Under the pieces are notes generated by a model. The model was given only the letters and a program-made list of their open reading frames with translations. It was not told where the DNA came from and made no database searches. Of a stretch of DNA of 64,000 nt, positions 39,401 through 47,446 are shown one piece after another. Source of the stretch: Pleionea sediminis. Its GTDB lineage: Bacteria; Pseudomonadota; Gammaproteobacteria; Enterobacterales; Kangiellaceae. Where the stretch lies: positions 1-64,000 of the forward strand of contig NZ_SUNB01000008.1 in assembly GCF_007570825.1 (NCBI RefSeq), read 5' to 3'. The translations under genes and the position numbers were made by a program. Numbering within the stretch: the stretch's first letter is position 1; the number at the start of each line of letters is the position of its first letter.

Positions 39401-42400
39401 CAACTAAAATTCCATCAGGAAGATTCCAGCCCTCGGCCAATAAGTGCTCAGGTAGGTTCCAGAAGTTATCGCTGCACATTTTGGGATTTACATCGTGTTT
39501 ATTCTCCCAGTCACAACTGGACAAACAAACATAACGACGTTGCCCATTATAATCTGGCTTTTCAAATAGGTAGGTCTTTTCTCCGAGATTATAAGCGAGG
39601 TCAATACTCTGTAATCCAAACCAGTCATCTTCAATAAGGTGAACCGCTTGATCCTGTAGAGTCCGGCGATAAACATTTTCTCCAACATAGGTATCAGTAT
39701 GATAAACCACATATTGATCGCCACTAAACAGATAGGTCTTACCGTCTTCCCTACGAAGAACAGCATCAATCTTTCCTTTGTCCTGAATATTGTTTCTTTC
39801 TCGCCCCCACTTACTGGAAATTTTATATTCACGATTCAATTGAGTATCATAATAACAGTCGTCCATGAACAAGTAGGTATTGTCGTCAAGACCTTGTAAG
39901 ACTGCATCGAGTTGAATATTATCGTCATTACTAATATGTTTGAGTAAGCTTGGTAATTCAGGAGTTAACATTACACTTGATTGTTCAGGTGCACTTAGAT
40001 GCTTCCAGGAGTTATTTTGTTTTACAAAAAATGCACCCTCATAAGATAAAGCACAATCGATATTTTGATAAACAGAACTATTGTCTCCATATACCTTATT
40101 TAAACTGTCTGATAAGACGTGTAGGTTACGACCTTCAAACATGAATACACTGCGTTCATCCGCAGCAATTGCATTGATATGTGATAGCCAATTAGCATCC
40201 GTTTCAAATAACGTAGAAGTCTCTTCGTCTAAATACTTAAAACGAGGTTCATCTTTAAAGTGCGCTACCGTTCGCGGATAACCAGAGTCCAACAAGTAAC
40301 TATTGCCTGAATACACATAACGATAATAATGATCACCACTGAACAAATAGGTGTAACGATTGATTTCTTTTATCTTCTCAGCGTTAATATCTCCACCATT
40401 GTCTTTATATTCAACACTAGAGAGAAATACAGCCGCGTTGATTTTTCCACATTGGCTTAATGGGTCAACAACCTTGCACCAAAGGCTACCAATAAGCTTT
40501 GGATATCCATATTCAATATTGCATAAATCTTTATCTGAAAGAATAACAAAGCGGTTTCCACTGAATAGATAACTTCTTCCATCTTTTCCGCAAAATGCTG
40601 CATCAATTTTATTAATTCCAGCACCGGCCCATTGGTGCCACTCGTCTGCAATATATTTTGGCTCGCTCCACCAGCGATTGATGTGATCGAACGCAATAAA
40701 TTGGTTGCCTGAAAAAACGTAGGTTTTGTTATTTGGCGCATTAAACACAGCATCGACTTGCTTTCTTGCTGTAACTCCATCGATCACATCCACCGTTCCC
40801 GTTCCAAAACCTTCAGGGAAATTCCACCAGTATTCGGTGACTTCATCTTGCAGTTTAGGATAATCTTGATCGGGTACTTTGTAGTCGTTTGTTGAATAAC
40901 GGACATAAATGTCTTGCTGAGTTCTGACTACACCCTGAGCATCGACGTAATCTCCCATACCAAAAATGTAGGTTTTACCGTCCATAATGAATGCTGCATT
41001 AATGGTTGATAAGCCTTGCCAGTCCTCAGCAATGGAGCGTGGGTAACCATCATCTACTTTTGTATAATCTTCAGAACTGTATCGATAATATTGAGTACCA
41101 CTAAAAATATAAATTCTTCCATCTACACCAGCTAACGCAGCATCGACCGTTATACTTTGAATATCGGTATCACTTTTAGCATTTCCCCAATCTTCTTTTA
41201 AATATTTTTCTGATGAAATAGTTTTATTAGCGAAGTCAACAATAACAGTTTTATCATTTACAAATAAATGCAATTTTTCATCTTCACCCAAAAAAGCCGC
41301 ATCGATACCATGTAGATATTCTGAAGGAATTACAGCTCCATCACCGATGGTTTCGTGAATAAATTCTTTAATCGTTAAAGGAAAGCCTTCTAATATTTCT
41401 AAATCGTTATTTTCTAATGCGTCTCGATAGGCAAACACTTGGTCGCCACTGAACGCAAAGGTTTTTCCGTTCATTGTGAAACATGCACTTACTTCTTGAC
41501 CATCTGCAATGTTGTTTTTGCCATTAATAAAGTGTTTGTTAATTGACTTCTTTTCGCTTGGTGCATCAGAGGTTACAAAATGATTATCTTTAAAGAAATA
41601 TGTAATATGATCAGAACCGTGTAGCGCTGCATCAACACCACACTTGAAATCCTCATGCAATACACCAGATAGTCCCTCTACATGCCAATCACTTTGAATA
41701 TCTTTCGGGTAGTCTGCATCAATGGTACTGTAATCATAACTACCATTACTGCTTTTCGTATATCGAACAAACTGACTATCGCTGAACAAGTAACTTTGAC
41801 CACTAAGGTCAGTAAAAGCCGCATCGACTCGTTTTAGCTTACTAAAGTTATTATGGGTTCTTCCCCACTCACGCTTAACTCTGTGCCATTTACGATGTCT
41901 GGGAAAGCAGCCTTTTTCTTTTCTATTTACTGCTTCCTCTTCTTCTTCTTCGGTTATCAAGTTTCTATAATAATAAGAATCTCCAATAATAATAACATCC
42001 TGATCATTCTCATTAACAAATGCAGCATGAACACTTTCAAATTCTACTAACTTATCTTTATTACCTGTTAATAAAGTCGACAAACTATCGTCTTCGGTAT
42101 CTTCCTTTTCACTGGTAATCGAAGAAAACATCCAATAACGAGGATAATCGTCTTCATAGTTAATATCGCTAGTTTCTGCATTCTTGAAGATATAGATGTA
42201 GCCATCCATGCTCTCTAACAAAGCGTCAAAACCGGTCTGCTGAATCTCAATTATTTTGTCCGAAATACCTGTTTTCCCTTTAATCGTATAAGTAGGCAGC
42301 TCAATATCAATAGGTAACTTATTAACGATACTTTGGTCTCTGAAGGCTATAACAATTTCATGAGTACTAAGCTTTAATTGTTCTGATAATTTGGCAAAAC

Positions 42401-45400
42401 GTTTTATCCGACGGAAACTTTTATTAAACAACCTATTTTTTGGCGGTTCGGAAATTTTATCGAAGACATCAACAGAATTGAGTAATGGTAAAATCCAGGT
42501 ATCAGAAACCATCATACTATCGCCAAACATTTCATTGGTCAGAGCTTCTACGGCCTCTCTTTCTAAAGAAAATGCTTCAGACAACATTTGATAGATAACA
42601 TCTTGTTGTTGTTGCGCAATACGGTTATGGCTATTTATAAAATCCGACTTGGTCTCACTAACTCTCTTCGCCAAACCATGTATTAGAAAGAAAACATCTT
42701 TATTATAATCTTCGAAACCCTCAAGCTCGTATGTAAGAGCATTGTCCAAGATTAAAAAGTACTCTACTTTTTCAGGAGTAATAGTCCAATCTTCGCTCAA
42801 AGAACCATTGTTGATTAATACATCAATAAGATCATCATATTCGCTATCACTAAAATCTAGAGAAGATAGGTGACTTGAAGTAAACCGATAAGAATCCACT
42901 TCATTCAATATTGATTGCACGCGTTTGAAAACTAATCCGTTATCATGCTTAGTAAACGGCCAATGTATATCGAGTTCATTCGAGTTATTATTATCGCGGA
43001 AAAAGTCCATGGCTTCAGCCGTGAACCGACCATCAACCATATAGAAATCCGTCATTACTTTAAATATCCAGCTGGCGACAACTGAGTCTGCAATTTTATT
43101 AAACTGCTCTCTACCTAAAACTAGATAGCTCTCTTGAACCTTTTTAATACGAGTCTTGATACTTCTTAATATCTGCTTTCGATGCGGATAAAATTGAATA
43201 TCTAATAAAAATTCTTTTTCATTTAAAGATAACATTACTTCATTATCTTTAATGATACATTCTTCTGATAAGTACTCATTAACAATCAGGTTTTCAAGTA
43301 ACAAAGAACCTTCTTGCTCAGAAAGCTCTAGTTCTTCAAATAAGCTGCTGCTTACTTTCACTCTTGATTTCTTGAACTTTTCAACTCTTAGTTGAATGTA
43401 GTTGTAAACTGACTCTGCGAAAACACCAATATTTGAATTCACATCAAACAAGCTGATATTTTCCTGCGATTCAAAAGTTGACTTCTCTATAACAACATTG
43501 CTTTCATCGAGATAGCCATTAAAAATCAAGTTATCTATTAACTCGTTACGCTCTTCAACGGTTAGATCTAAAAACTCTAAATCGGATGGGTTCAAAGTGG
43601 CATCTACATATTCTTTGCAATACATTGATATCTTATTAAAAAGCTCATCTTTAATTGAATTAAAGTCAGTCTCGAGGAAAAAGTCATTGACTGTTAGTGG
43701 CCAGTAATCTTGTTTGACGGTACCGCTGTTATCTAAATACCCAATTAGAACGAGATTATCGAATATTTTTGAGGCTACTTTTTCCTCTAACCCCAAACCC
43801 AAGAAATCCGATGGACTGATTACATCTAGATATTGAATTACATCTTCTGCCGTATTTTTAATCGCTTGTTTGTTCTTATGAACTAAACGATTATCATCAG
43901 GGGAGACCAACTCACCTTCTGCGTCGACCACAAAATCATATGCAATTCTCGAAAGTCGTTCACTAAACTTAGTTGATTTATACGACACTGGCTTAAGAAG
44001 CGTTTCTTTAAATTTTTGGTATATTTTGTCATACGTAGCAACATCTTCTTGCATCTCTCTTTCGAATGGAGTTAATGCTTTTTTAACATCATCACCACCA
44101 GTGTGCTTTAAATTCCTAGGGTATCGTCCGCAAGTAAAATAAAGCAAATCTTCTGAACTCAAACTTGAATCTAGCATCAACTGACTGACACTTTCTAAGA
44201 TTTGAACTAGCCACTGAAGCTCATTAACTTCGCCGTTAACTAATATATCAAAGCCATTTCTGTTAAGACTCGACCGTTGAATGAATTTGTTATTCAATCC
44301 TTCCGAACCTACGAGTGGATCGTGTTCAACTACATCCAAAACATTAAATAAATCAGAGTAGGACCAGTCGAGATACTCGCATAATTTTCGAGTTCGATAT
44401 AATGTCGATAACATGCCATAATCAGATGAAAGACCATTGGAACTAGTATCGTACTCATAAGTTTCAGTGCCATTTTGAGACGATTGAAATTTCTTAAAAG
44501 TCCATAACGAGAAATGTAAAGATTCGTCTTCAATATCTTGATCGTTACGCGAGTGAAAACCCATTATTATTTCTTGCAGATGCTTGTCTGAAAGTCCTAG
44601 AGATCGAGCAATACGAGTTCGATAGGGTTTATTGACTAAATCGAGTATTTTGCCAGTAGCGCGGAAAGGCGTGTAACCTTTATATTGATCAGGTTCTATT
44701 GGGCCTACATAGCGCTCGTCAACTTCAGCACAAGCACCATTGTAAAAGTGATTAAATAAATCTACTGGAGAATCTTCTTCTCCAAAATTGTGGTTGTTCA
44801 TATTTGAATATAATGCGCATGCTTCCTGAGTACTTATATCGAACTTACTCATTGCATGTTTGACGAGTGCAATCGATTTTAAAGCTTCTTCATCTAAAAC
44901 ATTATGGCAGCAGGTTCGAATCACCAATTCAAGATCGATGTAACTCCAGCCGAGTGCTTTTGATAAATGTAGGAAACGATACGCTCTTTGCAACCACTTC
45001 TTTCGTTTAATAACCTCGCTGCCACCTACCCACTCAAGCATTGATTCGTCTTGAGAGAATTTAAAATACCCATCCAAACCTGAGTTTAAATAAGTATCGG
45101 TTATATTAAATACTGTATTAGAAGTTTGTTTTTCCTTATCACTCAAGTTCCAATTTAATAAATGGTTTAAATCAATGTGCGCAATATCGGTGGTCTCTTT
45201 GAAACAATCAACTAAAACATTGTCCAAATCGGTTAATTTACCACCGTAGTAATTTACAATCGCCTCATCAATCTCACTTTCAACCGTCATGTTATCTGAA
45301 ATATTCACATATTGCTCATTTGAAAGACCAAGATATTCCTTTACGATAACCTCATCATTTATCGTTGGAGCTATAGACTGATAGAGTTTTAATGGCGAAA

Positions 45401-45860
45401 CGGATAAATATTTTGCGTATAACTTCGTGCGTTCGTTATGCAGATCAAATGGCAGATCGAATGGAAATTTAGCATTCGCCAATTTATTATAGGCTGCAGC
45501 ATAGACTTCTTCTCTTGAACTTCCATTGGGCAAGCCAGCCACTCTGACTTCTAGACGTTGATTAACAATATCAAGATAAGGTAGTAATTCAAACGTACTA
45601 TCGTGATCTAACAAAATATCTTGAATATCTTCTCGCCGTTGATGAAGTTGGGCTCGATAAGCCTTCACCTCATCATCACTTGCTCCTGTACCCGGATCAT
45701 CGACTGCTTTAATTTCGTCATCGATCAACTGCAATAAATCAGTTAGATAAGCCGCGGGAGAGTAAACAGAGCGGGCTTCTTCGCCCTCTCTAAAATCAAC
45801 ATCACCAAATAATTTTATATAGTTTGGCATGTTATCATTTTCAATATTATTTAATGACAT
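30495..45860 (-). CDS. Giant Tc-toxin A (TcA)-like protein with two blocks of hemopexin-like repeats
   Basis: 5121 residues, about twice a usual TcA. AGGA lies upstream of the ATG. Residues 31-46 (SVYSPAAYLTDLLQLI) are the classic TcA/VRP1 opening. A helical shell follows, containing four copies of a DNLI-x-x-GYLD module near 690, 765, 850 and 1003. About 24 hemopexin-like repeats (D-A-A-F...YLFSGDQYYRY...GYPK) span roughly 1207-2607. A neuraminidase-like TcA region (LYFHRYFIGLEP, RWDWLKSYRVWEANRKVF) lies near 2830-3020. A second block of about 12 repeats runs 3400-3937. The conserved FYHAPSLIAQSLNNAQQFEEA-type stretch follows near 4030, then coiled coils flanking a hydrophobic pore-forming hairpin (about 4585-4625) and a TcB-binding-type C-terminus. 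TcA pentamers bind host receptors and inject cargo held by TcB-TcC, but neither partner is encoded here. Hemopexin propellers probably replace the usual receptor-binding domains. Confidence 0.92.
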   Translation of the reverse strand: MSLNNIENDNMPNYIKLFGDVDFREGEEARSVYSPAAYLTDLLQLIDDEIKAVDDPGTGASDDEVKAYRAQLHQRREDIQDILLDHDSTFELLPYLDIVNQRLEVRVAGLPNGSSREEVYAAAYNKLANAKFPFDLPFDLHNERTKLYAKYLSVSPLKLYQSIAPTINDEVIVKEYLGLSNEQYVNISDNMTVESEIDEAIVNYYGGKLTDLDNVLVDCFKETTDIAHIDLNHLLNWNLSDKEKQTSNTVFNITDTYLNSGLDGYFKFSQDESMLEWVGGSEVIKRKKWLQRAYRFLHLSKALGWSYIDLELVIRTCCHNVLDEEALKSIALVKHAMSKFDISTQEACALYSNMNNHNFGEEDSPVDLFNHFYNGACAEVDERYVGPIEPDQYKGYTPFRATGKILDLVNKPYRTRIARSLGLSDKHLQEIIMGFHSRNDQDIEDESLHFSLWTFKKFQSSQNGTETYEYDTSSNGLSSDYGMLSTLYRTRKLCEYLDWSYSDLFNVLDVVEHDPLVGSEGLNNKFIQRSSLNRNGFDILVNGEVNELQWLVQILESVSQLMLDSSLSSEDLLYFTCGRYPRNLKHTGGDDVKKALTPFEREMQEDVATYDKIYQKFKETLLKPVSYKSTKFSERLSRIAYDFVVDAEGELVSPDDNRLVHKNKQAIKNTAEDVIQYLDVISPSDFLGLGLEEKVASKIFDNLVLIGYLDNSGTVKQDYWPLTVNDFFLETDFNSIKDELFNKISMYCKEYVDATLNPSDLEFLDLTVEERNELIDNLIFNGYLDESNVVIEKSTFESQENISLFDVNSNIGVFAESVYNYIQLRVEKFKKSRVKVSSSLFEELELSEQEGSLLLENLIVNEYLSEECIIKDNEVMLSLNEKEFLLDIQFYPHRKQILRSIKTRIKKVQESYLVLGREQFNKIADSVVASWIFKVMTDFYMVDGRFTAEAMDFFRDNNNSNELDIHWPFTKHDNGLVFKRVQSILNEVDSYRFTSSHLSSLDFSDSEYDDLIDVLINNGSLSEDWTITPEKVEYFLILDNALTYELEGFEDYNKDVFFLIHGLAKRVSETKSDFINSHNRIAQQQQDVIYQMLSEAFSLEREAVEALTNEMFGDSMMVSDTWILPLLNSVDVFDKISEPPKNRLFNKSFRRIKRFAKLSEQLKLSTHEIVIAFRDQSIVNKLPIDIELPTYTIKGKTGISDKIIEIQQTGFDALLESMDGYIYIFKNAETSDINYEDDYPRYWMFSSITSEKEDTEDDSLSTLLTGNKDKLVEFESVHAAFVNENDQDVIIIGDSYYYRNLITEEEEEEAVNRKEKGCFPRHRKWHRVKREWGRTHNNFSKLKRVDAAFTDLSGQSYLFSDSQFVRYTKSSNGSYDYSTIDADYPKDIQSDWHVEGLSGVLHEDFKCGVDAALHGSDHITYFFKDNHFVTSDAPSEKKSINKHFINGKNNIADGQEVSACFTMNGKTFAFSGDQVFAYRDALENNDLEILEGFPLTIKEFIHETIGDGAVIPSEYLHGIDAAFLGEDEKLHLFVNDKTVIVDFANKTISSEKYLKEDWGNAKSDTDIQSITVDAALAGVDGRIYIFSGTQYYRYSSEDYTKVDDGYPRSIAEDWQGLSTINAAFIMDGKTYIFGMGDYVDAQGVVRTQQDIYVRYSTNDYKVPDQDYPKLQDEVTEYWWNFPEGFGTGTVDVIDGVTARKQVDAVFNAPNNKTYVFSGNQFIAFDHINRWWSEPKYIADEWHQWAGAGINKIDAAFCGKDGRSYLFSGNRFVILSDKDLCNIEYGYPKLIGSLWCKVVDPLSQCGKINAAVFLSSVEYKDNGGDINAEKIKEINRYTYLFSGDHYYRYVYSGNSYLLDSGYPRTVAHFKDEPRFKYLDEETSTLFETDANWLSHINAIAADERSVFMFEGRNLHVLSDSLNKVYGDNSSVYQNIDCALSYEGAFFVKQNNSWKHLSAPEQSSVMLTPELPSLLKHISNDDNIQLDAVLQGLDDNTYLFMDDCYYDTQLNREYKISSKWGRERNNIQDKGKIDAVLRREDGKTYLFSGDQYVVYHTDTYVGENVYRRTLQDQAVHLIEDDWFGLQSIDLAYNLGEKTYLFEKPDYNGQRRYVCLSSCDWENKHDVNPKMCSDNFWNLPEHLLAEGWNLPDGILVDDQLTTLEQVEGKFKTVLGDSKEDEEHHTLIFVKDGQFVQLNTRTDRWTKPCSINKLWEGLNCEEDFFDELTSIFVYEGNVYLFADNCYRISRVTTGTNNTLTRLLEEPKAIKDDWAIVEPRVERIDAAFVYDNKHTYLFSGSDYIRYEDHDYCHVPAGYPKRIAESLRQEPGFEHLPHGFESYVNQIVNMASTGINPVIIKAALTNDQNIYLFFEDRCLAVGKEKRRNMQVGLLGNKHNAFSQYGKIDAAFRKEDVTYLFSGDQYLRYSECGYHKPDAGYPKSIERDFVADYFRDQVNINFELPKSFCKNVSAALVDHETVYLFKGREFIKLENGESVQLVEGNWGQVNNLFVDENGEPKQGAIDGAFVDNEGRLYVIKQNQVIRYKDTEQTFIEKGFPKHINSVFKQLPLSYESGIDGAFTYAGQTYLFKNAVNVEERADYVKYDNSNYDCLSRPLLSSIYPMYFDEKWGSIADYRLRDLSTISCFKMLVEDYGSDQSVVDVLRQDSGYINKPYELLAELFDWDIDELKWLKRHNAFLPTQVNDERRYDLELLCRMHDIFQLMSEISADVRTFYTDFWSKRFEENMTDKPADYLLGLLGSKYCGDKSQDVLIDELHNHLNVMKRDALVPYVIENNDRSIIDARDLYEDMLVDVNMSECMETSKIKEAISALQLYFHRYFIGLEPAQLIDEGEPGKAILASERRERLKDRWDWLKSYRVWEANRKVFLYPENYIRPELRDTKSPQFEALEEKLLQGELNEDNIAKAINHYTNEFSVVSQLTISGGYVYSDPKSPSDKSVILFGRTKTQPEMYYYRIGTFVARRSDAVKWQPWKSVDIQIEAKRVYPVYALNRFYVFWAKVEDRSDAGPNTSSKFEKKGENFNSKSNVTNSTALTFYYSSTDLNGQWSPAQKLNYEIPSSDTIVESLLDFSDIKVNSKNEIDHIEVKCIYTSEREIKPVADSEGRIETGELIDQIVSANDDNSRYVYFKVNNGNGTFYLTDEIDSSSGNWHGYQRSLRASRLLPGEELENSFRYQITINPWNRSPNEFSIIAFNNSNNGWWNSHGDKGWLGQFRVDHGSSCRKRFEFALYKSSVTAGYSLVGEDDLYLMVDESNGFVRYADIKSLTNNDQRLRTVIKIIANRKELKSSFRFFPESRKVATVPGTSGKIGLEEKSLLIRGLKTFKELFPAEDDNNLNQAILLNSPKDDTSLTWASFDYKGASFMCMPLSGTAGVYTPHNIALNGFKVISAVNIEDDTWLFSDNKKFIKAQQNDISSNQPLPNSQNITDVWGITPNAWENIDAAFVQGAVTHLIKGEEYISYPNGKYDVIPAGYPKSLAQNREMLPQAAVDATFRADSVNYFVRGEDWYKVDEFGQEVQMPGRLWPESDEVGVGEISPTEAKAYLKVNGVAYAIGNSNRLLKLTNSNFEGQANSNFSQSSSQLPHCNRRAFMMNGKLYITTDSEDRYRYNIGGLEAAHAHNGWTYAIIKNASNEYEVRSWNNSYDPIRKYIIKTKSGQTIDNLFWLKDRFYIISGNDYYTFMSLDNHRDISGTPDGQLVDIIEKAKIFSVIVKQDTVVVMTSDRYIKFDKSELKETSPSLPMPQAILGNSDGIPQNLDVIDAAFFSNERVAYYFGTTHFITDETNASLEQISGNWGRLKNNLQDDGEYKGRVDAAFTKGDYLYLISGDQYYRYAKINLDSPQLDTGYPKLLEGNLEGIISENKNFDFAFTLGIDENVYYVSKARIKNVPFLDIQWDGGSTQYDVAYNIGIDKLYIINGNKGYMESEPQEILTDEDYAEYDLIRLSSMAGSKLSQIIFNKGVKGVMSLESQFMDEAPRFELSSSTTANTQEAVIRATPNKVSPSRFPVDTHLEFKGANGQYYWELFYHAPSLIAQSLNNAQQFEEAKSWYECIYDPTSINEYWQFVPFNQIDIVAINKQIRDMSEMPLSLDRNIISALTDKLLPFVPFFAGEKDLSDGAIDELKALREWSDEDKVYKTWEELYRVQVALRDSLPTSIIETVNEANLLITLNQLPPSPNEAPSLTTCQVIRLRIKHLLSNNPSPSDVLLAQSSQKALDDNCIDISKIIDLRIEMLLSSELTDEKKDLAKAAHKANELLSMTTRLYQRYRYLQTSMEQIKTYLNDPFDPHAIAALRINAYRRTTVMAYIDNLLDWGDHLFRRYTRESIGEARMLYVLAYDMLGKKPENLGKRYLTDDLSFREIRQNGAGIASPFPEFDVINFDRENYDFLFDTEGDPTVTSLSHNGTVHESVANPYFYVPENNFVLRYWERVEDRLHKIRHCLNIEGVKQPLPLFQPPIDPMALVNAVASGGSLQAALESMNLPVPHYRFNFMLNKAREVSEKASQLGNELLAAIEKKDAEELSQMQTKHEGQIIELTKEVRVAQIDEIGANIENLKESMVSAKQQLDHYNGLVSEGMITSEQVQIGMMTAASVMFVAIPILKFAGAAVTAAAPDVKVGAPTTIGATKGGSSIGAGLTFSAEALESIAEGISMGAEVAGMYAQHQRSVEDWKHQAVVFDSEIKQIGHQLESANRQMDAAKQELKINQKEQENNASIMTFMKEKFSNKDLYLWMQGKLSALYYQAYNMAHDLAKIAEVAYRYERGLYADKVNFINGHYWDNAQKGLLAGDSLGIDLNKMEKSYLDTNKRSFEITKTISLLDIDPLEFFKLKKDGVCEFSFKEEHFDYDFPGHYCRQIKTLSVKLNAGEGKTVFATLTQLNNKTLLAPDVKAVKYLLSPKDLSPVSIRHDWRPSQQIAVSQVDQYSGQSSGLFELNFGDDRYLPFEGTGAVSRWRLELGGKKGSYNLKDLQDLEIELKYTAKQGGEDFADAVRGLLKPYDTAVQLNIAEAFPREFYAFVQDETDELRINITRDMLPNISGSKINGIYPIFETQDDSAFSMVLNDDDELKIKNHKLLFTNGLSVSRKGETWTFKARGKKSLLTNMILVLGYKASAL

Positions 45861-46155
45861 GGATTTATTCCTATTTTAATTCATTAATTCAACGCATACG
45901 CTCATTGCCATTGCCACCTCTGACAAAACAGGCGCTGATAAAATGTTGATGGAAAATTTATTAGAGAGTTGTAAAAAACTAGAAATGATGACTGGTAAAA
46001 GAACTAACTTTTTATCGTACTACCAATCTTGTAAACACTTAATGAAGAACGTTTTTACATTGGGGCTACTTATATGTAAGAGACGTAAATTCTCAAAAAT
46101 CACATAAGCGCCCTTCTTGTGACCTCTAGATATTCTATAAAGTCATTATCGATGA

Positions 46156-46647
46156 TTAATTTACTGAATTGCGCTGAGGAATAAATTGATCAAACATGGA
46201 GCCACCCATTGTGTTTGAACTAACATCCTGAGCATTAAATTTTTCTTCTGCTTCGGCAATCTCACTTCCTTCAAGCGAACCAGACAAGGGATCGTTGTTT
46301 CTTAACTTATTTGCAAGCTCGCCCTTACTTTCATGAGTGGCGTCTAAATCTAATGAACTAGTGTGTCTGAACTCATTTTCGGCTAATCGGTCAAGCTGTT
46401 CATTAATAGTTCCCACCAGTTTATAAACATCACAGAATGGCCTTTTTACCAATTCGGCAAGTACATTTCTGGCAAGTGATGCGTCAAGCTGAACATCCAC
46501 AAATGTAGCTCCTGATCCGATTTTTAAATTTTGCTTCAATAAATCAATAGCTTGATAAACTTCTCGATACTTATATTCGGCTAAGCATACGATGATGGAT
46601 TGTGAGTCAGAAGTGTTTACGGATATATTGATAACGTTATTGGACAT
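46156..46647 (-). CDS. Small unrecognised protein, first gene before the TcA-like gene
   Basis: 163 residues; TGAGGA lies upstream of the ATG. It has an N-terminal beta-strand/helix part (about 1-90) and a polar, probably disordered C-terminal part ending MFDQFIPQRNSVN. No signal peptide, membrane segment or known motif. It is encoded 295 bp upstream of the giant toxin gene in the same direction and downstream of a promoter and terminator-like leader. Position suggests a chaperone, regulator or release factor for the toxin, but nothing in the sequence proves it. Confidence 0.7.
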   Translation of the reverse strand: MSNNVINISVNTSDSQSIIVCLAEYKYREVYQAIDLLKQNLKIGSGATFVDVQLDASLARNVLAELVKRPFCDVYKLVGTINEQLDRLAENEFRHTSSLDLDATHESKGELANKLRNNDPLSGSLEGSEIAEAEEKFNAQDVSSNTMGGSMFDQFIPQRNSVN

Positions 46648-46724
46648 AGTTTAATCCTCAATAATTATATAAGTAGATGAAAAATCTATAAGTTTAATTG
46701 ATTTAATACGAATACTTTAAAGGC

Positions 46725-46810
46725 AAAAAAAAGGCCAACTGAAGTTGGCCTTTTGTGTTATTTCTAAATTGTAACTGCGATGTTAAAATCTTTTAGATTA
46801 TTCCGATTAT
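46725..46810 (-). ncRNA. Candidate small RNA or attenuated leader, unit 1
   Basis: A sigma70-like promoter (46817-46845) predicts a start near 46810, and a strong terminator hairpin ends near 46725, giving about 86 nt. It has no ribosome-binding site or open frame of note; a small hairpin AATCT-aaa-AGATT lies in its first half. Transcript ends are predicted, not shown. If read-through occurs it becomes the leader of the 163-residue gene and the toxin operon. Confidence 0.45.
46729..46754 (-). terminator. Strong bidirectional terminator in the toxin-operon leader
   Basis: 12-bp stem AAAAGGCCAACT/AGTTGGCCTTTT with a minimal loop. On the minus strand the hairpin is followed by eight Ts (46725-46732 read in reverse). 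It sits 82 bp upstream of the start codon at 46647. Confidence 0.8.
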
Positions 46811-46816
46811 GGAAAC

Positions 46817-46845
46817 ATTAAACTGAAATTTGTTTCAGCTGTCAA
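46817..46845 (-). promoter_or_regulatory. Sigma70-like promoter, unit 1
   Basis: On the minus strand the -35 box is TTGACA (46840-46845, perfect), the spacer is exactly 17 bp, and the -10 box is TTTAAT (46817-46822, 5 of 6). It is oriented towards the toxin operon. The same arrangement recurs at 47447-47475. Confidence 0.6.
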
Positions 46846-47393
46846 TAGACATTCAAATAAAAAGTATCTTACTATAGCTTTAAGTTATTATTAGACTGGA
46901 AAATAGTGCTCTTGACACTAATTTTACTTCAAGACAATCATTTTTCGTATTTCTTGATTTCTTAAATTGATCTCCATTCTTTTTACGTTAGATCCTTCCA
47001 GCTCTCTCGATCTAATCGAAAAAATAATAACATCGCTCCTTGTGCCATTTAAATCGATGATTTTACGAAGAATAGAATTTATTAAGGCACATTTTTGTCT
47101 CTAAGACTTTCGTTATCAAATTTAGCGGTTTCATTCTTAGAATTTTGTCTCTGATTTGAATTACTTTAAACGAAATTTTTTCGTCCTATGATTCCGTTAC
47201 GTTTGTATATTTAAAAAGAAATTCAATTAGAGTTTACTAATAATGAATTTGAAAACCTAAAGAAATTACTATGAGGACGGATTGCATTACACTCTGATAA
47301 TCTTTAAACCATATCACGTTTTCTAGTAAGGCCTTAAAATATTCCCATATCGAGATACTTGACTTTACTTGCTTGGGGACTTTTTCGTTGGAT

Positions 47394-47440
47394 ACAAAAA
47401 AGCCGACTTGCGTCGGCTTTTTAGGAGAGTGATCCATTAT
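47394..47440 (-). ncRNA. Candidate very short RNA, unit 2
   Basis: The promoter at 47447-47475 predicts a start near 47440. The hairpin at 47397-47422 would stop transcription after about 46 nt. The first bases (TTTCCATAATGGA) match unit 1. It could be a decayed duplicate of unit 1. Confidence 0.35.
47397..47422 (-). terminator. Strong terminator, unit 2
   Basis: 11-bp perfect stem AAAAAGCCGAC/GTCGGCTTTTT with loop TTGC and T-runs on both strands. No gene ends nearby on either strand, so it terminates the short transcript from the promoter just upstream of it. Confidence 0.8.
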
Positions 47441-47446
47441 GGAAAT

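Noticed and set aside
45943-46107. 54-codon plus-strand frame between the 163-residue gene and the TcA-like gene
   Set aside because: No ribosome-binding site, opposite direction to the operon it lies in, and no recognisable family, although the translation looks mildly protein-like.
46664-46669. TATAAT on the minus strand just before the 163-residue gene
   Set aside because: No acceptable -35 box at 16-18 bp, and a start there would leave almost no leader before the ribosome-binding site.
47237-47437. 66-codon minus-strand frame
   Set aside because: Its first part is encoded by the unit-2 terminator hairpin, so it is better explained as a non-coding promoter-terminator unit.
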